Positions 1 to 8,476 of a DNA stretch of 64,000 nt are shown piece by piece. Both the position numbers and the translations under genes were made by a program. Position 1 is the first letter of the stretch; every line of letters starts with the position of its first letter. The notes beneath the pieces are model-generated. The model was not told where the DNA came from. It saw only the letters and a program-made list of their open reading frames with translations, and did no database searches. This stretch comes from Roseicella sp. DB1501 (GTDB lineage Bacteria; Pseudomonadota; Alphaproteobacteria; Acetobacterales; Acetobacteraceae), in the NCBI RefSeq assembly GCF_013112485.1, contig NZ_JABFHG010000002.1, forward strand, positions 62,001 to 126,000, in the 5' to 3' direction.

Positions 1-135
1 CGCCTCTCCCGCCCGCGCCGCGCCGGGCAGCAGAGCGGCCAGGAGGAGACCGGCCAGCCCCGCCGCCGGCCCGACCCGAGCCGGGGCACGGCCTGACGCC
101 GTGCCCCCCGCCATGCGCCGCGCGTCCGACGCCAT
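1..135 (-). CDS. N-terminus of a secreted protein (partial)
   Basis: Only the first 45 codons are in the window. They encode a short basic stretch, a hydrophobic core (about residues 27-38) and a signal-peptidase-type Ala-x-Ala end (GAARA then GEA), so the product is probably exported. The ATG at 135 is preceded by GAGGG, which overlaps the TGA stop of the upstream quinoprotein gene. A second in-frame ATG at 114 is possible. The 11-nt gap after the quinoprotein dehydrogenase suggests co-transcription and a role in the same periplasmic oxidation system, for example as an electron acceptor. The mature part is not visible, so no function can be assigned. Confidence 0.5.
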   Translation of the reverse strand, partial: MASDARRMAGGTASGRAPARVGPAAGLAGLLLAALLPGAARAGEA

Positions 136-146
136 CGCCGCGGCCC

Positions 147-1979
147 TCAGCGAAGGGCCTGCTGCGCCCGCTGGCGCAGCGCGAAGACCCAGACGACGCC
201 GCCCTGCGGCACGTCGCTCTTGAAGCGGACGGGATCGATGTTCTTCAGCGAGTCCTGCATGCGTTGCGCATCGACGCCCCAGCCCGACTGCACGGCGATG
301 TACTGCGTGCCGTCCACCTCAAAGGAGCTCGGCACGCCGGTGACGCCGGAGTTGGTGCGGATCTGCCAGAGCGGCTTGCCGGTCTTGGCGTCGAAGGCCC
401 GGAACATCCGGTCATTCGTGCCGCCCATGAAGACCAGCCCGCCGGCCGTGGTCAGCACCGGCCCCCAGAGCTGCGACTCCTTGAAGGGATGCGACCAGAC
501 CTTCTTGTTGGTGCTGAGGTCCCAGGCCTGCAGCTCGCCGATATGGTCGGCGCCCGGCCGCAGGCTCATGCCGATATCCTCGAGCCCGGCGCCGAGGAAG
601 AGCTGCCCCGGCACGTGGTCCATGCGGTGCCCGGTCAGCGAGCCGCAAAGATTCTCGTTGGCCGGCACGTAGAGCAGCTTGGTCTGCGGGTTGTAGGCCG
701 CCGGCGGCCAGTCCTTGCCGCCCCAGAGCGAGGGGCAGAACTCCACCTTGTTGTCGAGACGCGGCTTGCGAGCCTCGTTGTAGGTGGGGCGCCCGGTCTC
801 GGGGTCGAGCTTGGCGAAGACGTCCTGCTTCACGAAGGGCACGCCGGAGACGAAGCGGATGCTGTCGGCGCGCCGCTCGAGCTGCCAGAGATAGCCGTTG
901 CGGGCCGGATGGACCAGCGAGGGGATGTTGCGGCCGTTATGCTCGACATTGATCAGGATCGGCGCCGAGACCTCGTCCCAGTCCCAGCTGTCGTTCCAGT
1001 GATACTGGTGATGCGTGCGGATCTTGCCGTCATCGGGGTTGATCGCAATCACCGAGGTGGTGTGGAGGTTGTCGCCGGGCCGCGCATCGCCCATCCAGGG
1101 CGCGGCATTGCCGGTGCCCCAATAGGCCAGGTTGAGCTGCGGATCATAGGAGCCGGTGATCCAGATCGAGCCGCCGCCGGTCTGCCAGCCGCCTTGCTTC
1201 CAGGTCTCGTGCCCCGGCTCGCCCGGACCGGGAATGGTGTAGGTGCGCCAGGCCTCCTTGCCGCTGTCGGCGTCGAAGCCGGCGATGAAGCCGCGCACGC
1301 CGAACTCGCCGCCGGAGCCGCCCACCATGACCTTGCCGCGGGCGACCAGCGGCGCCAGCGTCATGTAGTGGCCCTTCTGGTAGTCTTCGACCTTCTGCGC
1401 CCAGACCTCCTTGCCGGTCTTGGCGTCCAGGGCGACGAGGAAGCAGTCGACGGTCGCGACATAGACGCGGTCACCGTAGAGGGCGACGCCGCGATTGGTC
1501 GGGTGCAGCTGCGTCAGGTCCTCGGGCAGCTCGCGGCGGTAGCGCCAGATCACGTCGCCGGTGCGGGCATCGAGGGCGATCACCTGGGCCTGCGGCGTGG
1601 TGACGTACATCACCCCGTCATTAACGATCGGCGGCGACTGGTGCCCCTCGATCACGCCCGTCGAGAAGGTCCAGACCGGCACCAGCTCGGCGACGTTGCC
1701 GGCATTGATCTGGTTGAGCGGGCTGAAGCCGTGGCCGTCATAGGTGCCGCGATACATGAGCCAGTTGCGCGGCTCGGGATTCGCCAGCCGCTGGTCGGTG
1801 ACCGCGGTGAAGGCCGGTGCCTTGCGCTCCTCCTGCGTGCCGGCGGCGCGCTGCGAGGGCGCGGTCGGTGGGCTGACCGGCGTTGTCTGGTTCTGCGCCT
1901 TCTGCGCCATCGCCGTCGCGGCCAGCGCGCCGGAGGCGACCGCCGCCAGCAGCATGGTCTTGAGCATGTGCCTCGCCAT
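147..1979 (-). CDS. PQQ-dependent alcohol dehydrogenase, methanol/ethanol family
   Basis: A periplasmic quinoprotein of 610 residues that would oxidise an alcohol and pass electrons to a c-type cytochrome. An N-terminal signal peptide (residues 1-26, ending ATAMAQ) is followed by eight-bladed-propeller repeats, seen as recurring 'ALDAxTGxxxW' motifs. The region of the catalytic Asp reads D333-W-D335. The second Asp is the extra ligand that marks lanthanide-dependent enzymes (XoxF/PedH type). Unlike most of the family it lacks the adjacent Cys-Cys pair near the PQQ: Gln157-Leu158 stand there. The ATG at 1979 is chosen over upstream starts because GGGAGGGAAGGA precedes it and a signal peptide begins there. 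A Rieske protein gene lies upstream on the same strand. The substrate is unknown. Confidence 0.93.
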   Translation of the reverse strand: MARHMLKTMLLAAVASGALAATAMAQKAQNQTTPVSPPTAPSQRAAGTQEERKAPAFTAVTDQRLANPEPRNWLMYRGTYDGHGFSPLNQINAGNVAELVPVWTFSTGVIEGHQSPPIVNDGVMYVTTPQAQVIALDARTGDVIWRYRRELPEDLTQLHPTNRGVALYGDRVYVATVDCFLVALDAKTGKEVWAQKVEDYQKGHYMTLAPLVARGKVMVGGSGGEFGVRGFIAGFDADSGKEAWRTYTIPGPGEPGHETWKQGGWQTGGGSIWITGSYDPQLNLAYWGTGNAAPWMGDARPGDNLHTTSVIAINPDDGKIRTHHQYHWNDSWDWDEVSAPILINVEHNGRNIPSLVHPARNGYLWQLERRADSIRFVSGVPFVKQDVFAKLDPETGRPTYNEARKPRLDNKVEFCPSLWGGKDWPPAAYNPQTKLLYVPANENLCGSLTGHRMDHVPGQLFLGAGLEDIGMSLRPGADHIGELQAWDLSTNKKVWSHPFKESQLWGPVLTTAGGLVFMGGTNDRMFRAFDAKTGKPLWQIRTNSGVTGVPSSFEVDGTQYIAVQSGWGVDAQRMQDSLKNIDPVRFKSDVPQGGVVWVFALRQRAQQALR

Positions 1980-2098
1980 TTCCTTCCCTCCCAAACCCGC
2001 GGCGCGGGCGCGACGCGGTCCGCAATTCCCTCGCCCCGCCGTTGCGAGGCGGCGGCGCCCTCTCACCTCGGCCGACGGGCGGCGGCCCGTCCCGGCCT

Positions 2099-2716
2099 TC
2101 AGCCCGGCTGCGGCGCGCCGACCCGCCCGACGAAGCGTCCGCCCACGACGAGGAGGCCGTTCTCGACCCGCACCGGCAGGGCGGCGAGCGGCCGGATCGC
2201 CGGGCCGTTCACCACCTGGCCGGACCGGCGCGGATCGAATTCCGAGCCGTGGCAGGCGCAATGCAGGGCGTTCTTCTCCGGCTTCCACTCGGTCACCGGG
2301 CATTGCTGATGCGTGCAGATGGCCGAATAGGCGACGACGCCATCCGCCGCGCGCTTGCGCGTGGCCTCATCGAGCTCCGCGGGATCGAGCCGGATCAGCA
2401 GCACCTGGTTGAGGCGCGAGCCGTTCCGTACCGTGCCGCTGCCGGGCTGCATGGCCCAGGCCAGGACCTGCTCGCCATTCACCGCCAGGTCACCCGGCGC
2501 GAGGGGCTTCGGCTCCTTCTCGGCCTCGGCGAGGATGAGCTGGTCGCCCGGCTCGGGCCGGCCCCGCGCCGCGGCATCGCCCGATTGCGCCGCCGCCTCG
2601 CCGCAGCAAAAGCCGGCCATCGCCGCCGCGACACCGCCCAGGATGACCTCGCGCCTTGCCGGGGCCGACTCATCCTTCGCCTCGGCGACGTCGCCTGCCA
2701 GGAGATTGGATGGCAT
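2099..2716 (-). CDS. Rieske 2Fe-2S protein with Tat-like signal
   Basis: A protein of 205 residues with the chosen start. A twin-arginine segment (Arg21-Arg22, ARREVILGG) precedes a hydrophobic stretch, so export of the folded protein by Tat is likely. The Rieske cluster ligands are clear: C134-x-H136 and C153-x-x-H156, with C139 and C155 able to form the usual disulfide. It would carry electrons in the periplasm. It lies 119 bp upstream of the PQQ dehydrogenase on the same strand, so a link with that enzyme's electron flow is plausible. No good Shine-Dalgarno precedes any of the candidate starts (GTG 2827, ATG 2770, 2758, 2716), so the N-terminus is uncertain. Confidence 0.85.
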   Translation of the reverse strand: MPSNLLAGDVAEAKDESAPARREVILGGVAAAMAGFCCGEAAAQSGDAAARGRPEPGDQLILAEAEKEPKPLAPGDLAVNGEQVLAWAMQPGSGTVRNGSRLNQVLLIRLDPAELDEATRKRAADGVVAYSAICTHQQCPVTEWKPEKNALHCACHGSEFDPRRSGQVVNGPAIRPLAALPVRVENGLLVVGGRFVGRVGAPQPG

Positions 2717-2951
2717 AAATTCTTGCGCGCCGGCGTGCTTCGCCCGCGTTTTCGACATTCCTCGGTTCATTGCCGATTTGACGACCTCGACATTATTTGG
2801 GCGTTGCGGTTCCGCCGCGATCACCACCCGGAGGATGAACCGAGGCCGGCGTCAGGCCAGCATCACGATCCCGTGGTTTTGGGATGCCTCGAATGAAAAA
2901 GCGGGAAACCTTACCCCGGCGGGCAGGAAGGCCGCCCGGCGCTTACGCAGC

Positions 2952-4169
2952 TCAGCCCTCGTTCACCTGGATCATCTCCCGCACCCGCGGATAGACCTGC
3001 TGCGCCCAGCGACGGCCGCTGAAGACGCCGTAGTGGCCGACGCCGGTCTGCAGGTGGTGCCGCTTCATCGTCACCGGCACGCCGCGGCAGAGATCGAGCG
3101 CCGCTATGGTCTGGCCGATGGCGCAGATATCGTCCTTCTCGCCCTCGACCGTCAGGATCGCGGTGCGGCGGATCGCCTCCGGCCGCACCCGCCGCCCCCG
3201 CCAGGTGAGCTGCCCGAGCGGCAGGGCATGCGCCTGGAACACCCGGTGCACCGTCTCGAGATAGAACTCGGCCGGCAGGTCCATCACCGCCAGGTACTCG
3301 TCGTAGAAGCGTCGGTGCAGGGCGGCGCGCTCGGCATCGCCGTCGTGCAGCGCCCAGAACTGGTCGCGATGCGCCTTCACGTGCCGCTCGAGATTGAGGC
3401 TCATGAAGGCGGCGAGCTGCAGGGCGCCGGGATAGACGCGCCGGCCGCCGCCCCGGTACCGCCAGGGCACGGTCGAGATCATCCGCCGCTCGAACCACTC
3501 GATCGGCTTCGACTGCGCCAGCGCGTTGACCCGGGTCGGCCGCACCCGCGTGTCGATCGGCCCGGCCAGCAGCGACAGGCTGCGCGGCGAGCAGGGATCG
3601 CGCTCCTCGGCCATGAGCGCGACGGCGGCCAGCGCCGCGACCACCGGCTGGCAGACTGCGAGCACATGCGCGCCGCGGCCGATCGCCCGCAGGAAATCCA
3701 TGACATGCGCGGTGAACTCGTCGAGGCCGAAGCGCCCGGCAGCGAGCGGCACGTCGCGGGCATTGTGCCAGTCGGTGATGTAGACGTCGTGGTCCTGCAG
3801 CAGCACCTGCACGGTGTTGCGCAGCAGGGTGGCGAAATGCCCCGACATCGGCGCCACCACCAGCAGGCGCGGCAGGCGGATCTCCACATCCTTGCGGAAA
3901 TGCAGCAGGGTGGCGAAGGGCGTCGCCGCCACCGCCACCTCCTCGACCTCCACCATGCGGTTGCCGACGCGCACGGGGCCGATGGCATAGGCCGGCCGCG
4001 CATGGCCGATGCCGGCATGGCCGAAGACCTCGAGCGCCGCGCGCCAGGGCCGCAGCGGATGGAGCGCGGGATGCGGCTCGGCCAGGCGGAGCAGGCCGCC
4101 CTGCTGGCGCGCCAGCTGCCGCATCGGGGTGAGCAGATCCTGGCCGGCCTGCAGCATCTGGTAGATCAT
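2952..4169 (-). CDS. phaZ: Intracellular polyhydroxyalkanoate depolymerase
   Basis: This 405-residue protein matches the intracellular PHB depolymerase family, which hydrolyses stored polyhydroxyalkanoate granules in the cytoplasm. It starts MIYQML, close to the usual start of the family. The nucleophile is a Cys (C173, in VCQP) rather than Ser, as in Ralstonia-type PhaZ. A distal His lies in GVGHYG near the C-terminus. The start at 4169 is preferred over the upstream in-frame ATG at 4238 because it fits the family length and has AAGGG upstream. It is transcribed divergently from the GST gene. Together with the DUF3141 protein near 41 kb it points to PHA metabolism. Confidence 0.93.
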   Translation of the reverse strand: MIYQMLQAGQDLLTPMRQLARQQGGLLRLAEPHPALHPLRPWRAALEVFGHAGIGHARPAYAIGPVRVGNRMVEVEEVAVAATPFATLLHFRKDVEIRLPRLLVVAPMSGHFATLLRNTVQVLLQDHDVYITDWHNARDVPLAAGRFGLDEFTAHVMDFLRAIGRGAHVLAVCQPVVAALAAVALMAEERDPCSPRSLSLLAGPIDTRVRPTRVNALAQSKPIEWFERRMISTVPWRYRGGGRRVYPGALQLAAFMSLNLERHVKAHRDQFWALHDGDAERAALHRRFYDEYLAVMDLPAEFYLETVHRVFQAHALPLGQLTWRGRRVRPEAIRRTAILTVEGEKDDICAIGQTIAALDLCRGVPVTMKRHHLQTGVGHYGVFSGRRWAQQVYPRVREMIQVNEG

Positions 4170-4288
4170 CGGGACCACGCCCTTCCTGCCCGCCCGGCGG
4201 CGATCGTCGCATCGTGCCAGCACAGCGTCTTTTCGCAACTGCGAATGCGCTGCTAGGCTGCGGTCCCGGGCATACCGAGGAGGATGCG

Positions 4289-4987
4289 ATGGCCAGGCCG
4301 AGCCGCAGCGGGACCGAGCCAGCCGGCACGGCCGTGCTCCGCATCAGCAGCCGCAACTACTCCTCCTGGTCGATGCGCGGCTGGCTGCTCTGCCGGATGT
4401 CGGGCCTGCCCTTCGAGACGGAGGTGGTCTCGCCCGACGATCCCGGCTCCCGCGCCGAGCTGCTGCTGCAATCCTCCTCCATCCTCATCCCCTCGCTGCG
4501 GCACGAGGGCGCCGAGCTCTGGGACACGCTCGCCATCGCCGAATACCTGAACGAGCAGCGGCCCGAGGCGCGGATGCTGCCGGAGGAGCGGATCGCCCGC
4601 GCCCGCTGCCGCGCCATCAGCGGCGAGATGCATGCCGGCTTCGCGGCGCTGCGCTCCACCCTGCCGATGAACCTGCGCAGCGTGGTGCCGAACTTCACGC
4701 TCTGGTCCGGCGCGCGCGCCGATATCGCGCGCATCCTCTGGATCTGGCGCGACTGCCTGGAGCGCTGGGGCGGGCCCTGGCTGCTCGGCGCCGAGCGCAG
4801 CGTCGCGGATGCGATGTACGCCCCCGTCGTCACCCGTTTCCGCAGCTACGACGTCGCGCTGGACGGGTCGTGCGAGGCCTATGCCCGCGGCATCCTTGCC
4901 TGGCCCGATGTCGCGGAATGGATCGAGGCGGCGAAGCGGGAGCCGGAGCCGCCGATCGCCGAGCTCGACCTCGAGGCGGAGTTCTGA
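4289..4987 (+). CDS. Glutathione S-transferase family protein
   Basis: A 232-residue cytosolic GST-fold protein. The N-terminal thioredoxin-like domain (about 15-95) has the SSRNYSSWSMRGWL segment with candidate Ser activating residues, and the cis-Pro region ILIPSL. It is followed by SSxLWDTLAIAEYL-type glutathione-binding sequence and an all-helical C-terminal domain with VADAMYAPVVTRF. AGGAGG lies 5 nt before the ATG at 4289, which decides the start over upstream in-frame codons. It is divergent from phaZ and convergent with the binding-protein gene at 5003. The substrate cannot be read from the sequence. Confidence 0.9.
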   Translation: MARPSRSGTEPAGTAVLRISSRNYSSWSMRGWLLCRMSGLPFETEVVSPDDPGSRAELLLQSSSILIPSLRHEGAELWDTLAIAEYLNEQRPEARMLPEERIARARCRAISGEMHAGFAALRSTLPMNLRSVVPNFTLWSGARADIARILWIWRDCLERWGGPWLLGAERSVADAMYAPVVTRFRSYDVALDGSCEAYARGILAWPDVAEWIEAAKREPEPPIAELDLEAEF

Positions 4988-5002
4988 GCCGGCCCCGCCG
5001 CG

Positions 5003-5926
5003 TCAGTCCTCCTGCAGCATGGCGCGGCGGATCGGCGCGCCGATGGCGGGCGGCTGCGGCGGCGCATAGGTCAGCCCGGTGGCCGCCGCGAGGCGCGGCA
5101 GGCTGCCCGCTGCCAGCAGCGCGTCGAGGGCCGCATCCACCTGCGCGACCAGCGGCGCCGCCGTCGACAGGGCGACGAAGCCGATATTGAAGCCGAGCGG
5201 GTGGCGATAGGCGGCGAGGCGCAGCGGCGTCTCGGGATGCGCGGCGCGCCAGGCGTCGAAGCGGTGCGCCTCGACCAGCGCAGCCTCGGTCTCGCCGCGC
5301 TCCAGCCCCTCGAACAGGGCCGGGCCGGCCGGGACATGCGTGACCTCGCCGAGCAGCATGCCGTCGCGGTAGCTGGTCAGGATGGCATCGGCGAAGGTGC
5401 GCTCCTCGACGCCGAGCCGCCGGCCCCGCAGCTCGGCGAGATGCTGGATCTCGAGCCCCGCCGCCGCCGGGCCGACCACCAGCGCCAGGGTGTCGCGGCG
5501 ATAGGGCTGCGTCGGGATGAGCCTGCCGAGCGTCACCCAGCGGCGCCGGTCCTCCGGCCGGGCGCCGGCGAAATCCGGCAGCCGGCCGCGCGGCGAGGCC
5601 GGCGGCTCCAGCCGGCGCTCGGTCAGCGGGTAGCCGCCTACCAGGTCGCAGCGCCCATCGGCGAGCAGTGCGTTGAGATGCCGGGCGGGGCTGCTGTCCG
5701 GATCGGCCTCGGTCTCGAACCACTGCACGGCGAGCGGCCGGCCGAGGCGGTCCGCCACGGCCCGCGCCACGTCGAGGTCGAAGCCGCTACCGCCGCCGCG
5801 GCGGAGCGAGAGCGGCGGGACATTCTCCTCGAGGCAGATGGTGAGCGCCGGCGTCTCCGCCGCCGCGGCGAGGCTGGGCAGGAGGACGGCGAGGCCGAGC
5901 AGCAGCGCCGCGGCGCGCCGCGTCAC
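5003..5926 (-). CDS. Periplasmic solute-binding protein family 3, XoxJ/MxaJ-like
   Basis: A 307-residue exported protein: signal peptide 1-23 (LAAAA end), then a type-3 periplasmic binding fold starting ALTICLEENVPPLS with GFDLDVARAVADRLGR. Its start overlaps the stop of the cytochrome c gene by 4 nt (ATGA), and a PQQ dehydrogenase gene lies further upstream. That order (quinoprotein, cytochrome c, binding-protein-like) is the xoxF-xoxG-xoxJ arrangement of methylotrophs, in which J helps mature or activate the dehydrogenase. An ordinary transport role is less likely, since no permease or ATPase gene is nearby. Assignment as XoxJ rests on context and fold type, not on a diagnostic residue. Confidence 0.85.
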   Translation of the reverse strand: MTRRAAALLLGLAVLLPSLAAAAETPALTICLEENVPPLSLRRGGGSGFDLDVARAVADRLGRPLAVQWFETEADPDSSPARHLNALLADGRCDLVGGYPLTERRLEPPASPRGRLPDFAGARPEDRRRWVTLGRLIPTQPYRRDTLALVVGPAAAGLEIQHLAELRGRRLGVEERTFADAILTSYRDGMLLGEVTHVPAGPALFEGLERGETEAALVEAHRFDAWRAAHPETPLRLAAYRHPLGFNIGFVALSTAAPLVAQVDAALDALLAAGSLPRLAAATGLTYAPPQPPAIGAPIRRAMLQED

Positions 5927-6273
5927 GTCCTGCCCCCGGTCAGCACATAGGCCCAGATCTGCTCGATCTCCTCCGGCGTCAGCATGTCGCCCCAGGCCGG
6001 CATGGTGTTCTTGCCCTTGGTCACCGAGGCCAGGAACCGGGCCTTGTCGTCATGCGGGAATTTCCGCAGGTCGAAGGAGGAGTTGCCGGGATTGACCATC
6101 CGGATGCCGTGGCAGTGCGAGCAGTGCCGCGTGTAGAGCCGGCGGCCCTGGACCGCCATTTCCGGCGACGGCGCCGCCTCCCCGGCAGCCTGGGCGGCGG
6201 CGCCCGCCGTCTCGATCATCCAGCCGAGGCCAAGGCCGAGAAGGGCCGCGACAAGCCAACGCGAAAGCTGCAT
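5923..6273 (-). CDS. Class I cytochrome c, XoxG-like
   Basis: A small 116-residue periplasmic cytochrome. An N-terminal hydrophobic signal (about 5-27) is followed by one haem site, CSHCH at 51-55, with Met91 (NTMPAWGD) as the likely sixth ligand. It ends in the helix EEIEQIWAYVLTG typical of class I cytochromes. It sits between a PQQ dehydrogenase gene and a XoxJ-like gene, and shares an ATGA overlap with the latter. It is therefore the likely direct electron acceptor of the dehydrogenase at 6450-8114. The 176-bp gap to that gene holds a dispersed repeat. No strong Shine-Dalgarno is visible. Confidence 0.9.
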   Translation of the reverse strand: MQLSRWLVAALLGLGLGWMIETAGAAAQAAGEAAPSPEMAVQGRRLYTRHCSHCHGIRMVNPGNSSFDLRKFPHDDKARFLASVTKGKNTMPAWGDMLTPEEIEQIWAYVLTGGRT

Positions 6274-6340
6274 CTCATGGTCCCGAAATCAGGCGGCGCA
6301 TGCGCCGGACGGGGCGCGGGGCGGCACCCCGCGTCAGGGC

Positions 6341-6429
6341 GGATCGGCTACAGCGGATTGCATTCAGGATTGAACGCTGCTCCGCTGTAGCCTGTTGTTT
6401 CCAGAGCAGAGTCACGCGTCCGGGCGCTC
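6341..6429. repeat. Dispersed repeat family A, copy 1
   Basis: About 89 bp, repeated in opposite orientation at 42707-42796 with most positions matching. The arms CTACAGCGGA (6348-6357) and TCCGCTGTAG (6381-6390) are perfect inverted repeats and can form a hairpin. The element lies in the gap between the PQQ dehydrogenase and the cytochrome c gene. It may attenuate transcription or act as a REP-like processing site; that is inference. Confidence 0.8.
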
Positions 6430-6449
6430 ACGCCCTCCCGCGATCTGCC

Positions 6450-8114
6450 CTACTTCTGCAGCGCGAAGACCCAGAGCGAGCCGCCCGCCGGCACCGAGGC
6501 CAGGCGCTCGTCGCCCGAGAAGATGGCGTAGACGCCACCGATTCCGACCGAGACCGCGACATATTGCGTGCCGTCCTGCTCCCAGGTGACGGGCTGCCCC
6601 TCGATCCCCGAGCCGGTCTGGAACTGCCAGAGCTTCTCGCCGGTCTCGGCGTCGAAGGCCTCGAACTCGCCGGTCAGCTTGCCGGTGAAGACGACGCCTC
6701 CGCCGGTCGAGAGCGTGCCCGCGAAGCGCGGGATGTCGCTCGGCGCCTCCCATTTCGACTTGCCCGTCACCGGGTCGATCGCCTTGAGATAGCCGCGCGG
6801 CCCCTCGGGCCAGACCCATTCGATATCGGCGCCCCAATAGGTCGCGCCGGCCTTGTAGTCCTCGCGCGTCGGCGTGTACTTCATGCCGATGTCGAGGGTG
6901 TTGGCGTAGACCAGCCCGGTCTTCGGGCTGAAGGAGGTCGGGCTCCAATTCTTCGAGCCGAGGGTGCTCGGCCAGACCTCGACGGTCTTCTCCGTCGCCC
7001 GCAGGTTCTGCGTCACCTCGGAATCGATGGGCCGGCCGGTCTTGGCGTCGATGCCGTCCGCCCAGGTCACCTTCGTGCCGTACTGGTTGGCGGCGAGCAG
7101 CTTGCCGTTGGTGCGGTCCAGCACGTAGAAGAAGCCGTTGCGGTTGGCGTTCATCAGCGCCTTGACCGGCTTGCCGTCCACCGGGATGTCGGCCAGCACC
7201 ATCTCGGCGACGCTGTCGTAATCGAAGAAGTCGTTCGGCGAGAACTGGTAGTGCCACTTGATCTTGCCGGTCTTCGGGTCGAGCGCGAGGACCGAGCAGG
7301 TATAGAGATTGTCGCCCTTGCGGGTGTTGGAGTTCCAGGAACCGGCATTGCCAGTGCCCCAGTAGACGGTGTTCTGCTCCGGATCGTAGGAGCCGGTGAT
7401 CCAGGTCGAGCCGCCGCCGCGCTTCCAGGTGTCGCCCGGCCAGGTCTCCGCCCCCGGCTCACCCGGCCCCGCGGTGGTGTAGGTGCGCCAGAGATGCTTG
7501 CCGGTCGCCGGGTCCCAGCCATCGATGAAGCCGCGGATGCCGTATTCGGCGCCGGAGATGCCGGTGATCACCACGCCGTCGGCGACCAGCGGCGCCACGG
7601 TCTGCGAGTAGCCGGCCTTCCAGTCGATGACGTTGGAGCGCCAGAGCTCCTTGCCGGTCTTCATGTCGAGCGCGATGACGTTGGCGTCGAGCGTGGTGCG
7701 GAAGAGCTTGCCGTCGAACAGCGCGGCGCCGCGGCTGATGATGCCGCAGCAGACGATGCGCGGCGTCTCCGGCGGATACTCGATCTTCGACTTCCAGATC
7801 TGCCGCCCGGTCTTGGCGTCCACCGCCATGGTGGCGTTGTGCGTCGTGACGTAGAGCACGCCGTTATAGACGAGCGGCTGCGATTCCTGGGCGCGGTTGT
7901 CGTCGTAGCTGTAGTTCCAGACCGGCACCAGCCGCTTGACCGACTGCTTGTCGATCTGCGCCAGCGGGCTGTAGCGCTGCAGGTCGTAGCTCATGCCGTA
8001 GTTCAGCACGTTCTTCGTATCGGCCACGCCGCGCTGCAGCTCGGCGGCCGATTGCGCCAGCCCCGCGGCCGGCGCCAGAACGGCCAATGCGGCCGCCACC
8101 AGGATCGCTTTCAT
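6450..8114 (-). CDS. PQQ-dependent alcohol dehydrogenase, lanthanide-type signature
   Basis: A 554-residue periplasmic quinoprotein. A signal peptide (1-20, AAGLA) precedes the propeller domain. The vicinal disulfide Cys122-Cys123 that covers PQQ is present. The catalytic-site region reads D298-Y-D300; the second Asp is the extra metal ligand found in lanthanide-dependent XoxF and PedH enzymes. Blade motifs such as LDPKTGKIKW and FDAETGEKLW recur. The ATG at 8114 has GAGGAGGACAGGA just upstream, which overrides the longer open frame to 8660. The downstream genes encode a cytochrome c and a XoxJ-like protein. It probably oxidises methanol or another short alcohol and may be controlled by lanthanides; the substrate is not decided by sequence alone. 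Confidence 0.95.
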   Translation of the reverse strand: MKAILVAAALAVLAPAAGLAQSAAELQRGVADTKNVLNYGMSYDLQRYSPLAQIDKQSVKRLVPVWNYSYDDNRAQESQPLVYNGVLYVTTHNATMAVDAKTGRQIWKSKIEYPPETPRIVCCGIISRGAALFDGKLFRTTLDANVIALDMKTGKELWRSNVIDWKAGYSQTVAPLVADGVVITGISGAEYGIRGFIDGWDPATGKHLWRTYTTAGPGEPGAETWPGDTWKRGGGSTWITGSYDPEQNTVYWGTGNAGSWNSNTRKGDNLYTCSVLALDPKTGKIKWHYQFSPNDFFDYDSVAEMVLADIPVDGKPVKALMNANRNGFFYVLDRTNGKLLAANQYGTKVTWADGIDAKTGRPIDSEVTQNLRATEKTVEVWPSTLGSKNWSPTSFSPKTGLVYANTLDIGMKYTPTREDYKAGATYWGADIEWVWPEGPRGYLKAIDPVTGKSKWEAPSDIPRFAGTLSTGGGVVFTGKLTGEFEAFDAETGEKLWQFQTGSGIEGQPVTWEQDGTQYVAVSVGIGGVYAIFSGDERLASVPAGGSLWVFALQK

Positions 8115-8476
8115 TCCTGTCCTCCTCTCCCCCCGGCGTGGTCTTCTGCGGACCCGGCCCGTGCGCGCCAGTCCCGGCCCGGGATCCCGGAGGCTGGCGT
8201 CGTGCCGCCAGCCGGGGATGACCTCCCGGCAGGCGGGTTTGCGGAGGGAAGGACGACGGCCGGGCGGCACCGGCGCGGCATGCCGCCCGCGGCCCTGCCT
8301 GCCGCGCATGCGACAGCGATCGCCATTGCGGGCGGTAATGGACGTTCTTCCCAAGTCTTTCGGTCTTTTCTCCCCGATCCATGGGATCGCCATTCCCGGT
8401 CGGTGACAAGGGGCAAATGGAAGGGATGCCGCCCGGCGGCCCCGCTGGCGCGGCCGATGCCCGGCCCCGGCCGCCG
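8115..8476. other. Intergenic region upstream of the PQQ dehydrogenase
   Basis: A 362-bp gap that must contain the promoter of the minus-strand dehydrogenase operon and the end of the Mpo1-like gene. I see the strong Shine-Dalgarno next to 8114 but no convincing -35/-10 pair, hairpin or small gene. Confidence 0.5.

Noticed and set aside
264-2309. A 681-codon open frame on the plus strand opposite the PQQ dehydrogenase
   Set aside because: It is antisense to a clearly coding gene, has no recognisable domain, and is an effect of high GC content at codon position three.
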